64,000 nucleotides of DNA, from the NCBI GenBank assembly GCA_038380435.1, contig JAWZYU010000017.1, positions 25,667,283-25,731,282 on the forward strand, given 5' to 3'. The stretch is from Ryuthela nishihirai (Eukaryota > Arthropoda > Arachnida > Araneae > Heptathelidae). The notes under the pieces are model-generated. The model was not told the DNA's origin. It was given only the letters and a program-made list of their open reading frames with translations, and made no database searches. The translations under genes were made by a program, and so were the position numbers. Shown in pieces: positions 1-11,344 of this stretch (positions are counted from its first letter, which is position 1; every line of letters begins with the position of its first letter).

Positions 1-221
1 AAAAGGACACCACTACAAATATATAAATACAACAAAGGGTTTCACTACAGAATTCAAAAACTAGTGTGGTGGTTACCAAACTTTATTACTAAACTTATGG
101 GCATGTACTACTATAATTGTATGGGATATGAGAAGCAAACACAAGCCAAAAGCATACGAGATATTAGTGTCCTTTGATTTCAAAAATTTATATATTATTA
201 TGTAAAACCATAATATTTAAT

Positions 222-398
222 TGTCTCAGTAGCTAAGCAATTAGCATGTTTGCTACTGATCAGGGGAATCTGATTTCAAGCCTCCTGGGTAAGGAATGGA
301 TGCTTTCTTTTTTGTTGTACTTCTGAGGTTTCTTTCACCTGCCTTACAGATCTTCTCCCATGACAAGCAGCTATTTGAGGGGTAAATTTATTTTTTAA
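222..398 (+). mobile_element. SINE family A, degraded copy
   Basis: Recognisable head (ctaagcaattagcatgtttgctactgatc), ctgggtaagga and tail gacaagcagctatttgagggg. The central part is deleted. Confidence 0.6.
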
Positions 399-399
399 T

Positions 400-1779
400 A
401 CTAATATTCCTCATATTATCAAACACTAATATTTATAAAGCAAGGCGATACAAAACTTTTAAAATGCAAAATAAAAACAAACCAAATACATAATTAAGCA
501 GCATTTAAAATAAGCTAAAATTCTAAATCAAACAAACAAGAACATATCATGGGATATCTGATATTTCTTCATATAAAGCTAATATACTATCTAAATAATC
601 AGAATATCTATAAATAATTCAATAATAAATAGTTCTTTAGTTTTCCTTTATCTTGAAATCACAAGAAGTAATTTATTAGATCAAACTCTTTCTATTAGCT
701 GCAATCTGTTCATTTAACCTAACTTCATAAATTACTTATTATTTTCAAAGAACCTGATGATTATTTTGATTGATGTTAGACTCATTTGCTATGCTTGCAT
801 GTTAGGTGAATGAGAGAATCAGAAAATGAGGGAGGTAAAATTTGTTATTAATTATTAAAGTGGAAACTCAAAGCTGCTTTCAAATGCACAAGCTTTAGCA
901 CTACTAATTTAACTAAAATGCTCCTTCTTATAATTGCATGTTCCAGAAGGCTACTTGTATTTCCTATACTTGGTAGTTACCCCATAATGTATGCAGCAAG
1001 GACTCAGGAAAATCTCAAGCAAAAGTAGGTCAGCAAAGTAATTACACATGAAAAATCAATAATTCCCACATTTTTATACTTCAACTGTTAAGCTCTTTGG
1101 TTTCTCAGGTGATTTCTTAGAGTTAGGTAGCTAAGAAGTCATTCCAAAGTGCAAATTTATATTTTATTTAAATAAAATATTACTTAAAAAGTACTTTCTG
1201 TAGAGCAGTAATAAGTGATTCCTTAAAATAATTGCATAATTAAATTACACAAATTGTTTCTTTTATTTATATCTCTACAGATTCCAAAAAAAAAAAAAAA
1301 AAGGATGGGGGGGGAGGTTGTTCATTGGTTAATATTAAATTTGCAGAACAATGGACAAATACAGTAGTGACATCATTTATAAGATACAAAAGACTAACAA
1401 AATTATATATACTACAACTTATTTTTTAAACAAAAAAGTTTTTAGGCAATAACTTAAGAGTTACCAAAAGCTTAACATTTACTTAAAAAAAGCACTAGCC
1501 TTATTATTTTAAAACCTCTGATAACATGTAGCATTTTTCAAGAAAATTAGATGAGGGAAGGCATGTGAAGGGGGGACATAAAAACATCATACTAAGTGGT
1601 GGTGCACTGCAAATGAATGGAATGCTAATAAGGAATTGATTGGGGGGGGGGGGGAAGATCATATGCCTGGGTGCCATCTCCCTGGGTGCCACTGACAATC
1701 AAGTAGAAATTGTTTATGAACAATTGTAGAACATTACAATCTTCAAAGGGAAAATTTTCTAGCTTCTGAGCTTTAAGAG
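400..1779. other. No gene seen
   Basis: AT-rich sequence with a poly-A run near 1285 and a poly-G run; no supported feature. Confidence 0.5.
1640..1655 (+). repeat. Poly-G run
   Basis: One of several G or C homopolymers of 10-20 nt in otherwise AT-rich DNA; others at 2478-2494 (G), 3440-3454 (C), 4750-4762 (G), 28906-28926 (C) and 58427-58437 (G, after GT repeats). Confidence 0.8.
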
Positions 1780-1968
1780 TGGTTAATTTTTTGCAAGTAT
1801 TAGCATTCTGAACTACTGATGAAAGGAACCTGGATTTGATCCAGGGTAAGGCAGGTTATCTTTTTGCTGAGGTCTTGCCTTCCTCACAGATCTTCTCCAT
1901 GGCATATTAAACTGACAGGCTTCTCACACACTTCTGTTGCAAGGGGATTTCTGCTTGAGGGGGTATTT
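1780..1968 (+). mobile_element. SINE family A, degraded copy
   Basis: Contains ctactgatgaaaggaacctgg, the B-box-like ggatttgatcc, gctgaggtcttgccttcctc, aaactgacaggcttct and gcttgagggggtatttta in the family order. Confidence 0.7.
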
Positions 1969-2074
1969 TATCTGAAAGCTGTTATTTCAATGAAATATGC
2001 TCCATTTAAAAAAACATAGAAATATTTTCAAATCTAGAATCAATATAGATGTATAGTGCGAACCAGCTGAACCC

Positions 2075-2210
2075 AATCACTTGATGGAGCATTAGCCTTG
2101 CTCCAAAAGCTTCTGATTTTGCTCCTAAAAACTTTTAATATGCAAATAGTTTGAAGGATAAACTTGAAAATTTTATTGCTCAATGACAGAGAATTTTATA
2201 TATTTTAATT
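2075..2210 (-). repeat. Family F arm fragment
   Basis: gctcctaaaaacttttaatatgc, agtttgaaggataaacttg, ttattgctcaatgacagagaatttt match the right arm at 42100-42185. Confidence 0.6.
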
Positions 2211-2294
2211 ATTTTCTGAACAAAGTCTTTTTAATTGTTTTCATATTCTGTTTAATTTAGTATACAGCATGAGCTATTTCTGTTGATTAGTTAT

Positions 2295-2370
2295 TTGTCA
2301 AATACTCTGGCGAGATGTGGGTTCAAGTTCCTATGCTGACAAAATGTTTTCAACAAAATAGTTATTGAAT
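2295..2370 (+). mobile_element. Family C tRNA-like arm, fragment
   Basis: actctggcgagatgtgggttcaagttcc then ttttcaacaaaatagttattga; B-box-like ggttcaagttcc. Confidence 0.5.
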
Positions 2371-2447
2371 TCTAATATTGACTAGTTTATTTGACTCAGT
2401 ACAATTGGTGAAAAGCCTGAACTTTTCTCAGAGTACAGAAGTGAGAA

Positions 2448-2580
2448 TTAGGCTGTTTTACCTCTGAGTGGCAAGGTGGGGGGGGGGGGGGGGGCTCAGT
2501 CAGTAGTACCCCAGGCTCATAATTGCAGTTCCCAGGTTCGAGTCCCAGCTGAGTCAGCGTTGAGATATATCTACGCAATA
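2448..2580 (+). mobile_element. SINE family B, rearranged
   Basis: A tail piece on the minus strand (gctgttttacctctgagtggca, 2451-2472) is fused through a G run to a head on the plus strand (ggctcagtcagtagt ... ggttcgagtcccagctg). The body is missing. Confidence 0.65.
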
Positions 2581-2805
2581 ATTAATTTTTTGGTGTAGTC
2601 AAAACTTCATTTTGTCGTTAAACATATCCTTATATTTGATAGAGCATGATTGGCTAAAAAAAATACCAATGCAATGATGCTTGAGGTGTGATTAGTCTGG
2701 CAAACATACCTGGAAAGTGTTTTGATGATCAGAATCTTCAAATGCAGTCATGACAACTTCCAATGACTGACCCCATGGTTTGACACCATCAATAGAAATC
2801 TTGAT

Positions 2806-2905
2806 AGATGGCTGGTAGCTCAGTAGTCAGAGCACCTGACATGTCATCAGGAGGTCATGGCTTAGTATCCTGCCTGGCTCAAGACAACTGTTCTATACTC
2901 ACAAT
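2806..2905 (+). mobile_element. Family D tRNA-like element
   Basis: tagctcagtagtcagagc (A box), cctgacatgtcatcagg (5-bp stem with a 7-nt loop holding TGT), ttagtatcctgcc (weak B box), ggctcaagacaac. Derived from a Thr-type (UGU) tRNA by loop sequence; too degenerate to be a tRNA gene. Confidence 0.6.
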
Positions 2906-3002
2906 CGTTCACAGCCTACAGGTACTTGCTTGTGTTTGCCAGTTATTAAACTTACAAGTAGTTAGAGAAATGAAATCATTTATAAAAAAATATAAATAAA
3001 TT

Positions 3003-3275
3003 AAAAAATATTTAAAAATATCTGTCTTCCTATATGGGCCCTAAAGAGTAGAAAATAAACATAATGCATATTGATGGTGCAATCAATCACTAAGTTTGCA
3101 TTTGCTTCAAAGGAAGATACAGTGCCAGCATCTTGTTGGTAGGTAAATTGGCACTCTATCTGCCTTTAAAGTGAATATGAACTCAGTGACTAATTGCACC
3201 ACTGATATGCTTTAGGTTTATTTTCTACTTTTTAGGGCCTATATAGGAAGATAGGTATTTTTTAACTTTTTAAAA
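3003..3275. repeat. Foldback element with about 110-bp arms
   Basis: Left arm (ctgtcttcctatatgggccc, gtagaaaataaac, gatggtgcaat, agtgcca) and right arm (tggcact, attgcaccactgat, gtttattttctac, ggcctatataggaagatag) are imperfect inverted copies around a loop of about 20 bp near 3130-3150. No coding capacity; MITE-like. Confidence 0.75.
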
Positions 3276-3659
3276 TTTATTTATATTTTTGTTACTAAAA
3301 CACCTACCTTCAAAAACTTTTATTTTATATATGACTCATAAACATCAACACTTTTCGTCCCTTTCGGAGTCATGTTTGATGTAGCCCATGACACTGGAGA
3401 TGTCACAAGCTTTGAGCACTCATTAAAGTCTAACCCTGCACCCCCCCCCCCCCCACACACTTTATTGGGAGGGGGAGAATAGTAGGGGCAAAATTTGAAA
3501 TAGTTTACAATGACCATTACATGAACTTTCATTTAACACCTAACTTATAATTTGTAGGCTATCCTGTTTGGAAGATAGAGTAGAATGACTTTCCCATTTT
3601 CTAGGGAGGGGAAAGCATGGAGGTCAATTTTTAATAGCCTAGGGCACTCCTCACATTAG

Positions 3660-3850
3660 AAGCTTTTAACCAGGCACTTTGACATCGATTTCAATTTCAG
3701 AGGAAAAACTGTCTTGAGCCAGGTGGGATACAAACCCATGGCCTCCTGATAACATGTCAGGTGCTCTGGACCACTGAGCTACTGGCCGCCGATCAAGATC
3801 TCCTCTAATTAATGCTATGAACATTCCCTTTATGTCACATATAGGCATTA
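3660..3850 (-). mobile_element. Family D tRNA-like element, minus strand
   Basis: tcaatttcagaggaaaaactg, gggatacaaacccatgg, cctgataacatgtcagg, ccactgagctactggccg, then gatcaagatctcctct, shared with 28725-28745. Confidence 0.65.
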
Positions 3851-3926
3851 TTTTAGGCAATATTTAGACCTAGCGGCTTTCTATTTTTGGCAATAGATGG
3901 AAAGCATGTCTTAGAAGTATGCTAAT

Positions 3927-4208
3927 GATAATAAATATTGAGATAAACTCAGATAAATTCGACGGTTCAACATCAAGTAATAAAGAGGCACTTTGACGTC
4001 GATTTTAATTTTAGAGGAAAAATTGTCTTGAGCTGGGTGGGATACGAACCCACGACCTCCTGATAACATGTCAGGTGCTCTGGACCACTGAGCAACTGGC
4101 TGCCGATTCTGGAGGGCAACAATTTTTCCTCTAAAATTGAAATCGACGTCAAAGTGCCTCTTTATTAATGGATGTTGAACCGTCGAGTTTATCTCAATAT
4201 TTATTATC
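3927..4208. mobile_element. Family D foldback: inverted arms around a tRNA-like core
   Basis: Left arm 3927-4026 and right arm 4119-4208 are inverted copies (taaagaggcactttgacgtc / gacgtcaaagtgcctcttta; outer ends gataataaatattgag / ctcaatatttattatc). The core (4027-4118) holds the tRNA-Thr-like sequence on the minus strand (gggatacgaacccacgacc, cctgataacatgtcagg). Confidence 0.8.
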
Positions 4209-4259
4209 AGAAAGAAATTAGTTTGATGCATTCATTATTTCAAATTTATTGGTGGCAAC

Positions 4260-4495
4260 CGTTATTTTGAATAACTTTTAACCGTTAATGTTAAGTCTAT
4301 TGGGATGTTGAGAAATTCAAAATCACCCATCCCAATTTTAGTTGACCCCCGCGGGTTTGCAAATAGCCTATATTCTTCCCCTGGCTGAAGGGAATGTTCA
4401 TGCAAAGTTTGGCGTCTTTAGCTCTTCTAGGCGACGAGTGAATAAGCAGACAGACACATAAACTTTCTTATTTATATATTAGATAACACTCCCTG
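4260..4495 (+). mobile_element. Likely 3' end of another non-LTR element
   Basis: The run gggaatgttcatgcaaagtt ... gcagacagacacataaacttt then cttatttatatattagat is the kind of 3' terminus common on invertebrate LINEs. No coding part is visible. Confidence 0.35.
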
Positions 4496-4924
4496 CATCA
4501 CAAGCTTTCATTTGATGTAGAGCTTACTACTTCTGGCACTTGAGTTCAGGAGATATAGGAGAACAATTGTTTTCACATTTCCCCTTTTTTTAGGGGGGAA
4601 GTAAACATGGAGGGTCAGGTTTTTATTAGCCTATGACACTCCCCATGTCAGAAGCTGTCATTTGATGAATAGCTTGTTACTTTCAGCACTCGCATTCTGG
4701 AGGGCAATAATTTCCATATTTCCTCCTTTTTAGGGTGGAAGAAAGTATGGGGGGGGGGGGGGTAATTTTTTATGACTTATGACATTCCTTGCATCACAAG
4801 CTTTTATTTCACACATAAATCATTGTTTCCACATTGCATTCAAAACATATGGTGGAACAATTGTTTTGATAAATCCACAAACTGATAAATGACAAGCGAA
4901 AAGCAACTGGAAGATAGGTAATAA

Positions 4925-5078
4925 AAAACAAATACCCCCTCAAGTAGCTGCTTGTTACAGAGATCTGACAGGAACCTGTCAGTTTAATACACCATAGAGG
5001 AGATCCGTGAGAGAGGCAAGACCTCAGCAGAAAGTCCCTTTGATCAGTAGCCAAATGTGCTAACCATTCAGCCACCAA
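4925..5078 (-). mobile_element. SINE family A, minus strand
   Basis: Reads taccccctcaagtagctgc ... gacaggaacctgtcagttt ... gatcagtagccaaatgtgc; about 50 bp between head and body are missing. Confidence 0.75.
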
Positions 5079-5079
5079 T

Positions 5080-5649
5080 GACAGTATAGTATGTAGGAAA
5101 ACTCTTAAACTAATCCAACTGGCAAATTGATGTCATATCCCCTAAAGTCACAAACAATGGATTTCTAAATTGCATTCTTTCATAGGTGGGGACCCAAATT
5201 TCCGGGTGGGGCAAGAAGAGGCAAACCACATATGAAATTTGGAATCAAATGGTCAAGTATTTGGGGGAAAACAGAGTGCTAAAATCTGTAAAAAAAAAAA
5301 AGATAAAACTCATGCAATTGTTATAGTAATTAAGCCATTGCCAACAATGAGACATCAGTATACTATGGAAGAAAGATATGCACTAATTGGTGCCCAGGCA
5401 GTTCACATGTACCTGTCCAGATACACTATTTATAAGTGAAATGTTTGCACTATCTTTGCTGTTACTTTTAATGTAATAATTATTGTTTTTAATTGTATGT
5501 CATTAAACTAATTCAAAATTTAGATTTAAATCTTTTTGCCTAGATACCATATATTTGAACCAATTTCAGTTTTAAATTTTGAAAATTTTACTGTCAATAA
5601 TGTAAATGCCTTAACTGGTTAGGAAGCCAGCCATTATTCCAGCAAGACA
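5080..5649. other. No gene seen
   Basis: AT-rich; short frames only, no recognised repeat. Confidence 0.45.
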
Positions 5650-5775
5650 AACTTTGTGTGCTGTGTTAGCTCTAATAGACCTTTTACTCCTAGCTTTTAC
5701 AGAAGGCCTGTAAAAGCTAGGAGTAGCTTCTAGGATTCTTCTCTGTCCTATATGTCACAAATAAAAAACAAAAAT
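5650..5775 (+). repeat. Family H short interspersed repeat with hairpin
   Basis: Ends in cttctaggattcttctctg, tcctatatgtcacaaataaaaaa. Contains a perfect 17-bp inverted repeat actcctagcttttacag / ctgtaaaagctaggagt (5687-5725). Copies at 45285 and 62770 share the 3' end. Confidence 0.6.
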
Positions 5776-6349
5776 CAAAATCAAAAGATTTCTATACAGT
5801 ATTAAAAATTACAATTAAGCTGCTATTAAAGTGATAATAATGGACTATTTATATAAAGTTATAAGGCTGAGAAAAATAATCTTTTATTCTTCTAAGAACT
5901 TATAACACTTAAAATATTATCACTGGGTAAAATCTAAAGGCATTTCAAAGCAAGGATGGAAATCTATTATTAGTGAATGGGAAAACAAAAAGGTGTTATT
6001 CCAGAACTATTCTCCAGATGTTTGATAGAGTAAATCCAACACCTCAATAGTATATGTGTGAGACACCTCAATAGTATACAGTATGAGATTAGAGTTGCTA
6101 GCATGACAGCACTGTGACTACATCTAGTTTCAGAACTTGCTATGCTGACAGTTATTTCTTTTGCAAGATCTTGGCAAATATATTAACTTATCTATCAGGC
6201 ATAATTAGTGAAATCTTGTCACCATGCTCTAAATATAAAAAAAAAATCTAAATATTTAAATAAATATACATATATATCTTTCTTCCAAAAGCAATTGCAT
6301 ATAAAATTTCACTCATCATCCTGAGAACCTATGATATGTATTAACATTG

Positions 6350-6715
6350 GGTTGTTTTACCTCTGAGCAGAACTTTTTTTGCACACAATGACCTAAATGA
6401 TCAGGTCACAAAGACCCCAAGGGCTCAGAGAAAGTTGGGGGAAAGAGACCCATTGGACAGCTGTTAGGAAACAAGATGGTAATCTCCTGTCAATCAGGCA
6501 TTCATTGTGCACATTAAAAAACACACTGTCTGGCACACGGAGCCCACATTTTAAAATCCCATCCAACAGACTGCAGCCTTTCCAAGCTCATCGGTGTCCC
6601 ATACTAATTGACAGCAGGTTGGGAAGGTTTGCAGAGATAATTTGCAACACTGGCTCGAACCTAGGAACTGCAGATTATAAGCCTGGAAAGCTACCAACTG
6701 AGCCGTCCCCGCCCC
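6350..6715 (-). mobile_element. SINE family B, full length, older
   Basis: Minus strand, from the tail tgttttacctctgagcagaac to the head ctggctcgaacctaggaactg ... ctaccaactgagcc. Diverged by about a tenth or more from younger copies by eye. Confidence 0.8.
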
Positions 6716-6794
6716 TATGTATTAATGAGAGAATATGCATGGGTATATTGTATTAAACAAATTTTAGTGAAAACCATAAGTATAACATGAATAA

Positions 6795-7060
6795 ACAGTT
6801 TAGTGGAAAACAAGTTTTGCTGATATGTAGGATTTGAACTCTCTCCAGATGCATGCCAATGTTCTAAAAAACCATTAAACTAATGCCAGCTCCATCATTT
6901 TTCCATTAATATGACCTAACAATCTCCTGTCATTATTGCTAGGCAACTTTACTTTTCAATGTTCTGCTTTGTAAGATGTAAATAAATAAGTCACTCATGC
7001 TAAAGTGTCATTAATGAATTAATCAATAAATAGTAAATTTACACAGTTATCTAAATAATT
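6795..7060 (-). mobile_element. Family C element, single arm with inner region
   Basis: agtttagtggaaaacaagtt, the B-box complement ggatttgaactc, ctctccagatgcatgcc, ccattaaactaatgccag, then the inner part caatctcctgtcattattgc and taagatgtaaataaataagtcac, which recurs at 31741. Confidence 0.6.
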
Positions 7061-7649
7061 TCAAAACTAATGCTAACTCAGAGAATGATCAAGGAAAATA
7101 ATTAATGGAGTGCAAAAATATTATTTCTATGCAAAAGATACAAGATTATCTACAAAATGTTAGCAGCAACCTATAGTCAGAAAAATTAACATTTTGAAAT
7201 GAATTTTTACAATGAATTTAAGAATTTTTGAGGAATCAGCAGCTCTCAATACAATGAATCTTATTGAAATCTATAAATGTAAAATATCTTGAATGTTGCT
7301 TCAGTAATCAGACAACAATTTTTATGGTTATAGAAATGACTGAGTACAGAGACATGAAACATCCTCCATGTTACAGTAAGGAAGTTTAATTAAGATACAG
7401 CTGTTGTTGCTGAAAATGATTTTTGAGACATTTAGCAAGAGTCATGCACCAAGTTCTTCTAGAAGATCAGATGATGTCCATTACTGCTGAGGAAGAATCA
7501 TTTTTCACTCAATAGTAAGATTAGAATCTGTGGGATTGTCTGATGAAATGTTCCAGTCAAGGATATGAAATCTTTGGAGATAAAGAAAAAATATAAATCA
7601 CATATGGTGCATTCACATGTAGTCCATGTGATCTGAAGTAATTAATCAT
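7061..7649. other. No gene seen
   Basis: AT-rich; may be the 3' UTR side of the decayed LINE at 7650-8830. Confidence 0.4.
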
Positions 7650-8830
7650 TAAGGTACAACTTGTATCATTATGTTGGCCTATAGAATGAAACTGTTTCAT
7701 GCTCTCCATATGCTGAACACTTATTAGTTAGTAAGCCAACATTGGAAAAAGAATTCTTCTAGCAGTGCTACATTCAGTCTTAATCTACTGATAAGAGTCT
7801 TCATTGCCCTGAATGAAATATTCATGTCCAAAGGCTTTGGAAAACAAGAGATATGTGGACGTATATATCACTTAGAGTTGATGAGTCCTCCTCTTCTCCT
7901 CTCAGACTATCAATGTAATATTGTTTACATACACCTGGTATATCTTCTGCATAAGATGGTGAATCCAGATGAACCTAAGAAACGGAGCTTATTTTGCAAG
8001 TGCATCTGCTTCTTCATTAAGAGGGATGTCTGGGGGACCCAGGACTCAAAGCATTGTGAATGACTCTCCATGAGCAGCAGAGGAGAATAATTATTTTTAT
8101 GTAAATTCAGTATTGCTACAGATGATTTGATTTTGGAATTTCCTAAAGCTGTTAATGCCAATTTGCTGTTGGAAAGATTTAAATATTTATCAGGACCTTT
8201 AATTATATTTGTAACAGTCTTATAAATGGCATAAACCTCAGCTGAAAATATAGATGTATAGTCAAAAATATTCAGGCAACTGATAATTGAAATCTAGGCA
8301 GGTGGTCTAAATTCCCATTCAAGAGGAATCTGTACCAATCCGGATGGCATACACAATGTATATAAAATTTTAGAATTAAAAGTCAATAAAAGGTCTTTGT
8401 CAGATAAAGTCCAAGTTCTTGGTGAAAGTCAAAAGATTCTTTGATCATTTCATAAGACATTGGAAGCCATCAATCATCATCATCATAAGCTTTGGTAGCC
8501 ATCACTATCAAAGAATAATGGTCATTAATCATGGCCATTAATCAAAAAATTGTTTAATGGTAATTGGTTGTAAAATTTTGCTTTCTACCATCCAATGACC
8601 AGTCAATAAAGAGAAAAGAGTTGTTTTGGCCACTGATGGAATTTTAGAAATTCAGGTTCATGACAAACTTCTCTACACTGATGAAATAAGTAATGCTCTT
8701 TCTTTCATTTGAAGCTTTGATGGCAAGATTTTTAGCAAATGTTTGATGGGTAACTGTCCTAGTTTCAGCATAAAGGCAGATATAGCTTATTGACAAGAAA
8801 AACTTATAAAGCTTGTAAGTTAAGCCTACT
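7650..8830 (-). pseudogene. Decayed LINE with RNase H domain (I/Jockey-like group)
   Basis: On the minus strand, in broken frames: FSAEVYAIYKTVTNII (8258-8211 area), then ALTALGNSKIKSS (from 8161), then WVP followed in another frame by IPLNEEADALAK (about 8010). Known: the RNase H region of I- and R1-type LINEs has F-x-A-E-x-x-A-I, a D-S/L-x-A-L segment and a final W-V-P-x-H...N-E-x-A-D-x-x-A. The stretch 7650-7850 resembles the following R-L-R-L-x-H region. RT further upstream (8380-8830) is barely visible. This is a different LINE clade from the RTE copies. Confidence 0.6.
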
Positions 8831-9063
8831 ACATTTCACATTTGGCAGAGTCAATATTTTACGGTAAAAGGGAGAGTTTACAATACAGAAGGAACTAAGG
8901 TGTGCCGACTGCTTTTCGCTTGCGGTTTAATTTATATCTATATTAATTAAAAAACTTTAAAACAAATTACAAAACTATTTCCTAAGTAGCCATAGAGTCA
9001 AATTTATACAATCATATTTAAAAAAAGCACTTCTCGCTACAATTGTAAAGTCTAGTAACATAC

Positions 9064-9084
9064 CTCGCCACAACAGGAGAACAT
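9064..9084 (-). other. Possible minus-strand first coding exon
   Basis: On the minus strand, ATG at 9084 opens MFSCCGE, then GAG|GTATGT gives a donor at 9063-9062 in phase 0. The surroundings contain more CpG than average (9060-9130). No downstream exon could be recognised, so this may be chance. Confidence 0.15.
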
Positions 9085-9241
9085 CTGCAGCGGCAACTTA
9101 TGTATGTCATGTGCGAGTAATACGGGGAATCTACATTTACAAACAAAACCATTTACAGCTAAATGATATAATCTGACGCTTCAAAAAGTAAGCCATTACG
9201 TTACAAACACATTTCAATCGATTTGGTGGCAATGAACTTAC

Positions 9242-9479
9242 ATATTCAGCATCGCACGACACCTTCCTCTACACAGAACATCATCATAATCATAAAAAAA
9301 AATATCGAAAACAATTGCCAGTTTTGGCAAACAAAACACACGGTTCCGTTCGGAGTTTCATTGATGATTGCGACATATTCTCTACTTTCCTGTATTTCGT
9401 TGAAAATTTGTTCATTTGTACTTTTAAGATATCGGCATACATATTTCTCAGGAAACATTGGAAATATTGATAGTGTCCA
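9242..9479 (-). other. Possible minus-strand exon
   Basis: On the minus strand a good acceptor (tctcattcttgctttag, ending at 9480) and a good donor (GTAAGT at 9241-9236) bracket 238 nt. An open frame begins MFPEKYVCRYLK and includes NGTVCFVCQNW, but it closes with TGA shortly before the donor, so it could only be a terminal coding or UTR exon. I do not recognise the peptide. Confidence 0.15.
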
Positions 9480-9484
9480 CTAAA

Positions 9485-10471
9485 GCAAGAATGAGAGGAG
9501 ATGTCCTAATGCGTTTTTTGTGTCCAAGGCCGAGATGCAATCACTTTGATGCAATAGCAATAAGTTGGTAGCCATGTTGGTGCTTCCAAAAACAGCAATC
9601 TGCTGGAGCAATATATTCTAATTTTCTCATGCTTCGCTCTCTTATATTTAATGTTATATACCAGATTATCAATTTTTTATTTCAAAAGTGAATTACAAAG
9701 CTCAGGACCCGATCTAGGGAGGTCAAGGAATGCATGCCCTTTCTCCTTCCAGTTTCAGAATGCTAATAATGGTAATAGAGGCAAAAAATTATTAAACTTA
9801 TTAATATTTCAGACATTTTTCAAGAAATTGTTAAAGACCTGTAAAACGGAGGAAGAAATATCATACTGTATTGGAAAATTCAATTGCCGTAACATTAGGC
9901 GCCATGCCCAGTGGCAATTGAAATGGTCGGCTGCTTAGAGAGACAAAAACACTCACGATGCTTTGAAAACGTAATGGGAATAAAGGTGAAGTTTGTTAAA
10001 TAATATTACACTAAAAAATTAAGACTATCTGATTATTTTTTAACTTCATTAAGTTATTTTAAGTGTATTGATTGAAATGAAAAGAATAAATTCATACCTA
10101 TACATTTATTTCCATTAAAAAAATAGGAAGCTGGAAATCAATTTTCGTCGATTTTAACATTTTGTGTCCAAAGTTTACATACTTATAGTTTAACAAAAAT
10201 GCTGAAATTGATTATCGTTAAATTGACTGAAGGCCGCTAGGACGATGAAAAAAAATTAAGAGAGGTGGGATGCTGTGGATAACTGGAACTCTGTTCTGTA
10301 CAAAAATGTTCTCTCTACCTTCGTGGCTTTTAAATTTAAAGCGTCCTCTTAGATATGCCAACTATACAGTATATATTAAAACTACTAAATTTTTGAAAAA
10401 TGCAAATTAAAATATTTCATTATTACCAATAAAATTGAAAAAGAGTTTTCTAATTATCATTTTCATTGTTT
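9485..10471. other. Unassigned, CpG-containing
   Basis: More CG dinucleotides than the flanks. A 95-codon plus-strand frame at 9651-9938 has no recognisable domain. Minus-strand ATG at 9575 (MATNLLLLHQ) meets a stop after 31 codons. Confidence 0.4.
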
Positions 10472-11335
10472 CCAATCGAAACTTCATGATGTTCATATTC
10501 CACCATCAAAATTTCATATTTCTATCATTAATACATCGTTGCAATATTCGTTTGAAATTTTGGAATTTTCAAACTTTTTGACTATTAGAGGGTGCAATTA
10601 TAGTGTTCGAAAGATTCTGAAAGTGCGAATCATAATATTTTATTAATTCCTATCTAACCCTAAATATATATACGTATTTTTCGTTCATCTCTAAATGCAA
10701 TTATCTGCTAAAACAAAAAATGTGCTTTCGCATCCTCCCTGGGTACGAGGTTAATTCATTGTGGCCAATGGAAACATCATGGCGTTCGCATTCCACCACC
10801 AAAATTTAAAATTTCTAGCTTAAATACGTTGTTTGTAGTATTTATTGCAAATTTTGGAATTTGAAAAATTTTCCTCTGTTAGAGAGTGCAATTATAGTTT
10901 TGGGAAGATTTAAAATGTGTGAATCATAATATTTTATCACTTTCTATCTAACCAAAAAAGAATTTTTCATTTATCTCTAAAACCAAACAATTATCTGCTG
11001 AAACCAAAAAGATGTTTCCCCACCCCCTCTGGATCTAAGGAGTCAATCATTGCAGATGGGTTGACACCGAGAGTGCCTCTGGGTCTAAGGGGGCAACTCA
11101 TTGGCAGTGGAAACTTTGTGACCTGTCACATTCCACCACCAAAATTTCAAATTTCTAGCATAAATACATCGTTTGCAATATTCGTTTGAAATTTTGGAAT
11201 TTTCAAAATTTTCCACAGCTAGAGAGCGTAATTATAGCTTTAGAGTGATTCGTAAAGTGCATATCGTAACATTTCGTTAATGTCTATCCAACACGAAAAT
11301 ATTTTTTAATTTTTCTCTGTAAACCAAAGAGTTTG
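10472..11335 (+). repeat. Three diverged tandem units of about 290-340 bp
   Basis: Units start near 10472, 10764 and 11104 (ccaatggaaac type). Each contains attccaccaccaaaattt, gaaattttggaattttc, agagagtgcaattatag, gaatcataatattttat and tatctgctgaaac. It is followed by acagacggacagacagaagg (11342-11361). Possibly the repeated UTR of a transposon. Confidence 0.7.
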
Positions 11336-11344
11336 TTAGCTACA

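Noticed and set aside
3666..4231. Pair of similar small proteins containing QWSRAPDMLSGG
   Set aside because: These are translations of the family D tRNA-like repeat on the minus strand, not genes.
10472..11335. CRISPR-like or satellite array
   Set aside because: Units are long, diverged and without uniform spacers; eukaryotic context.
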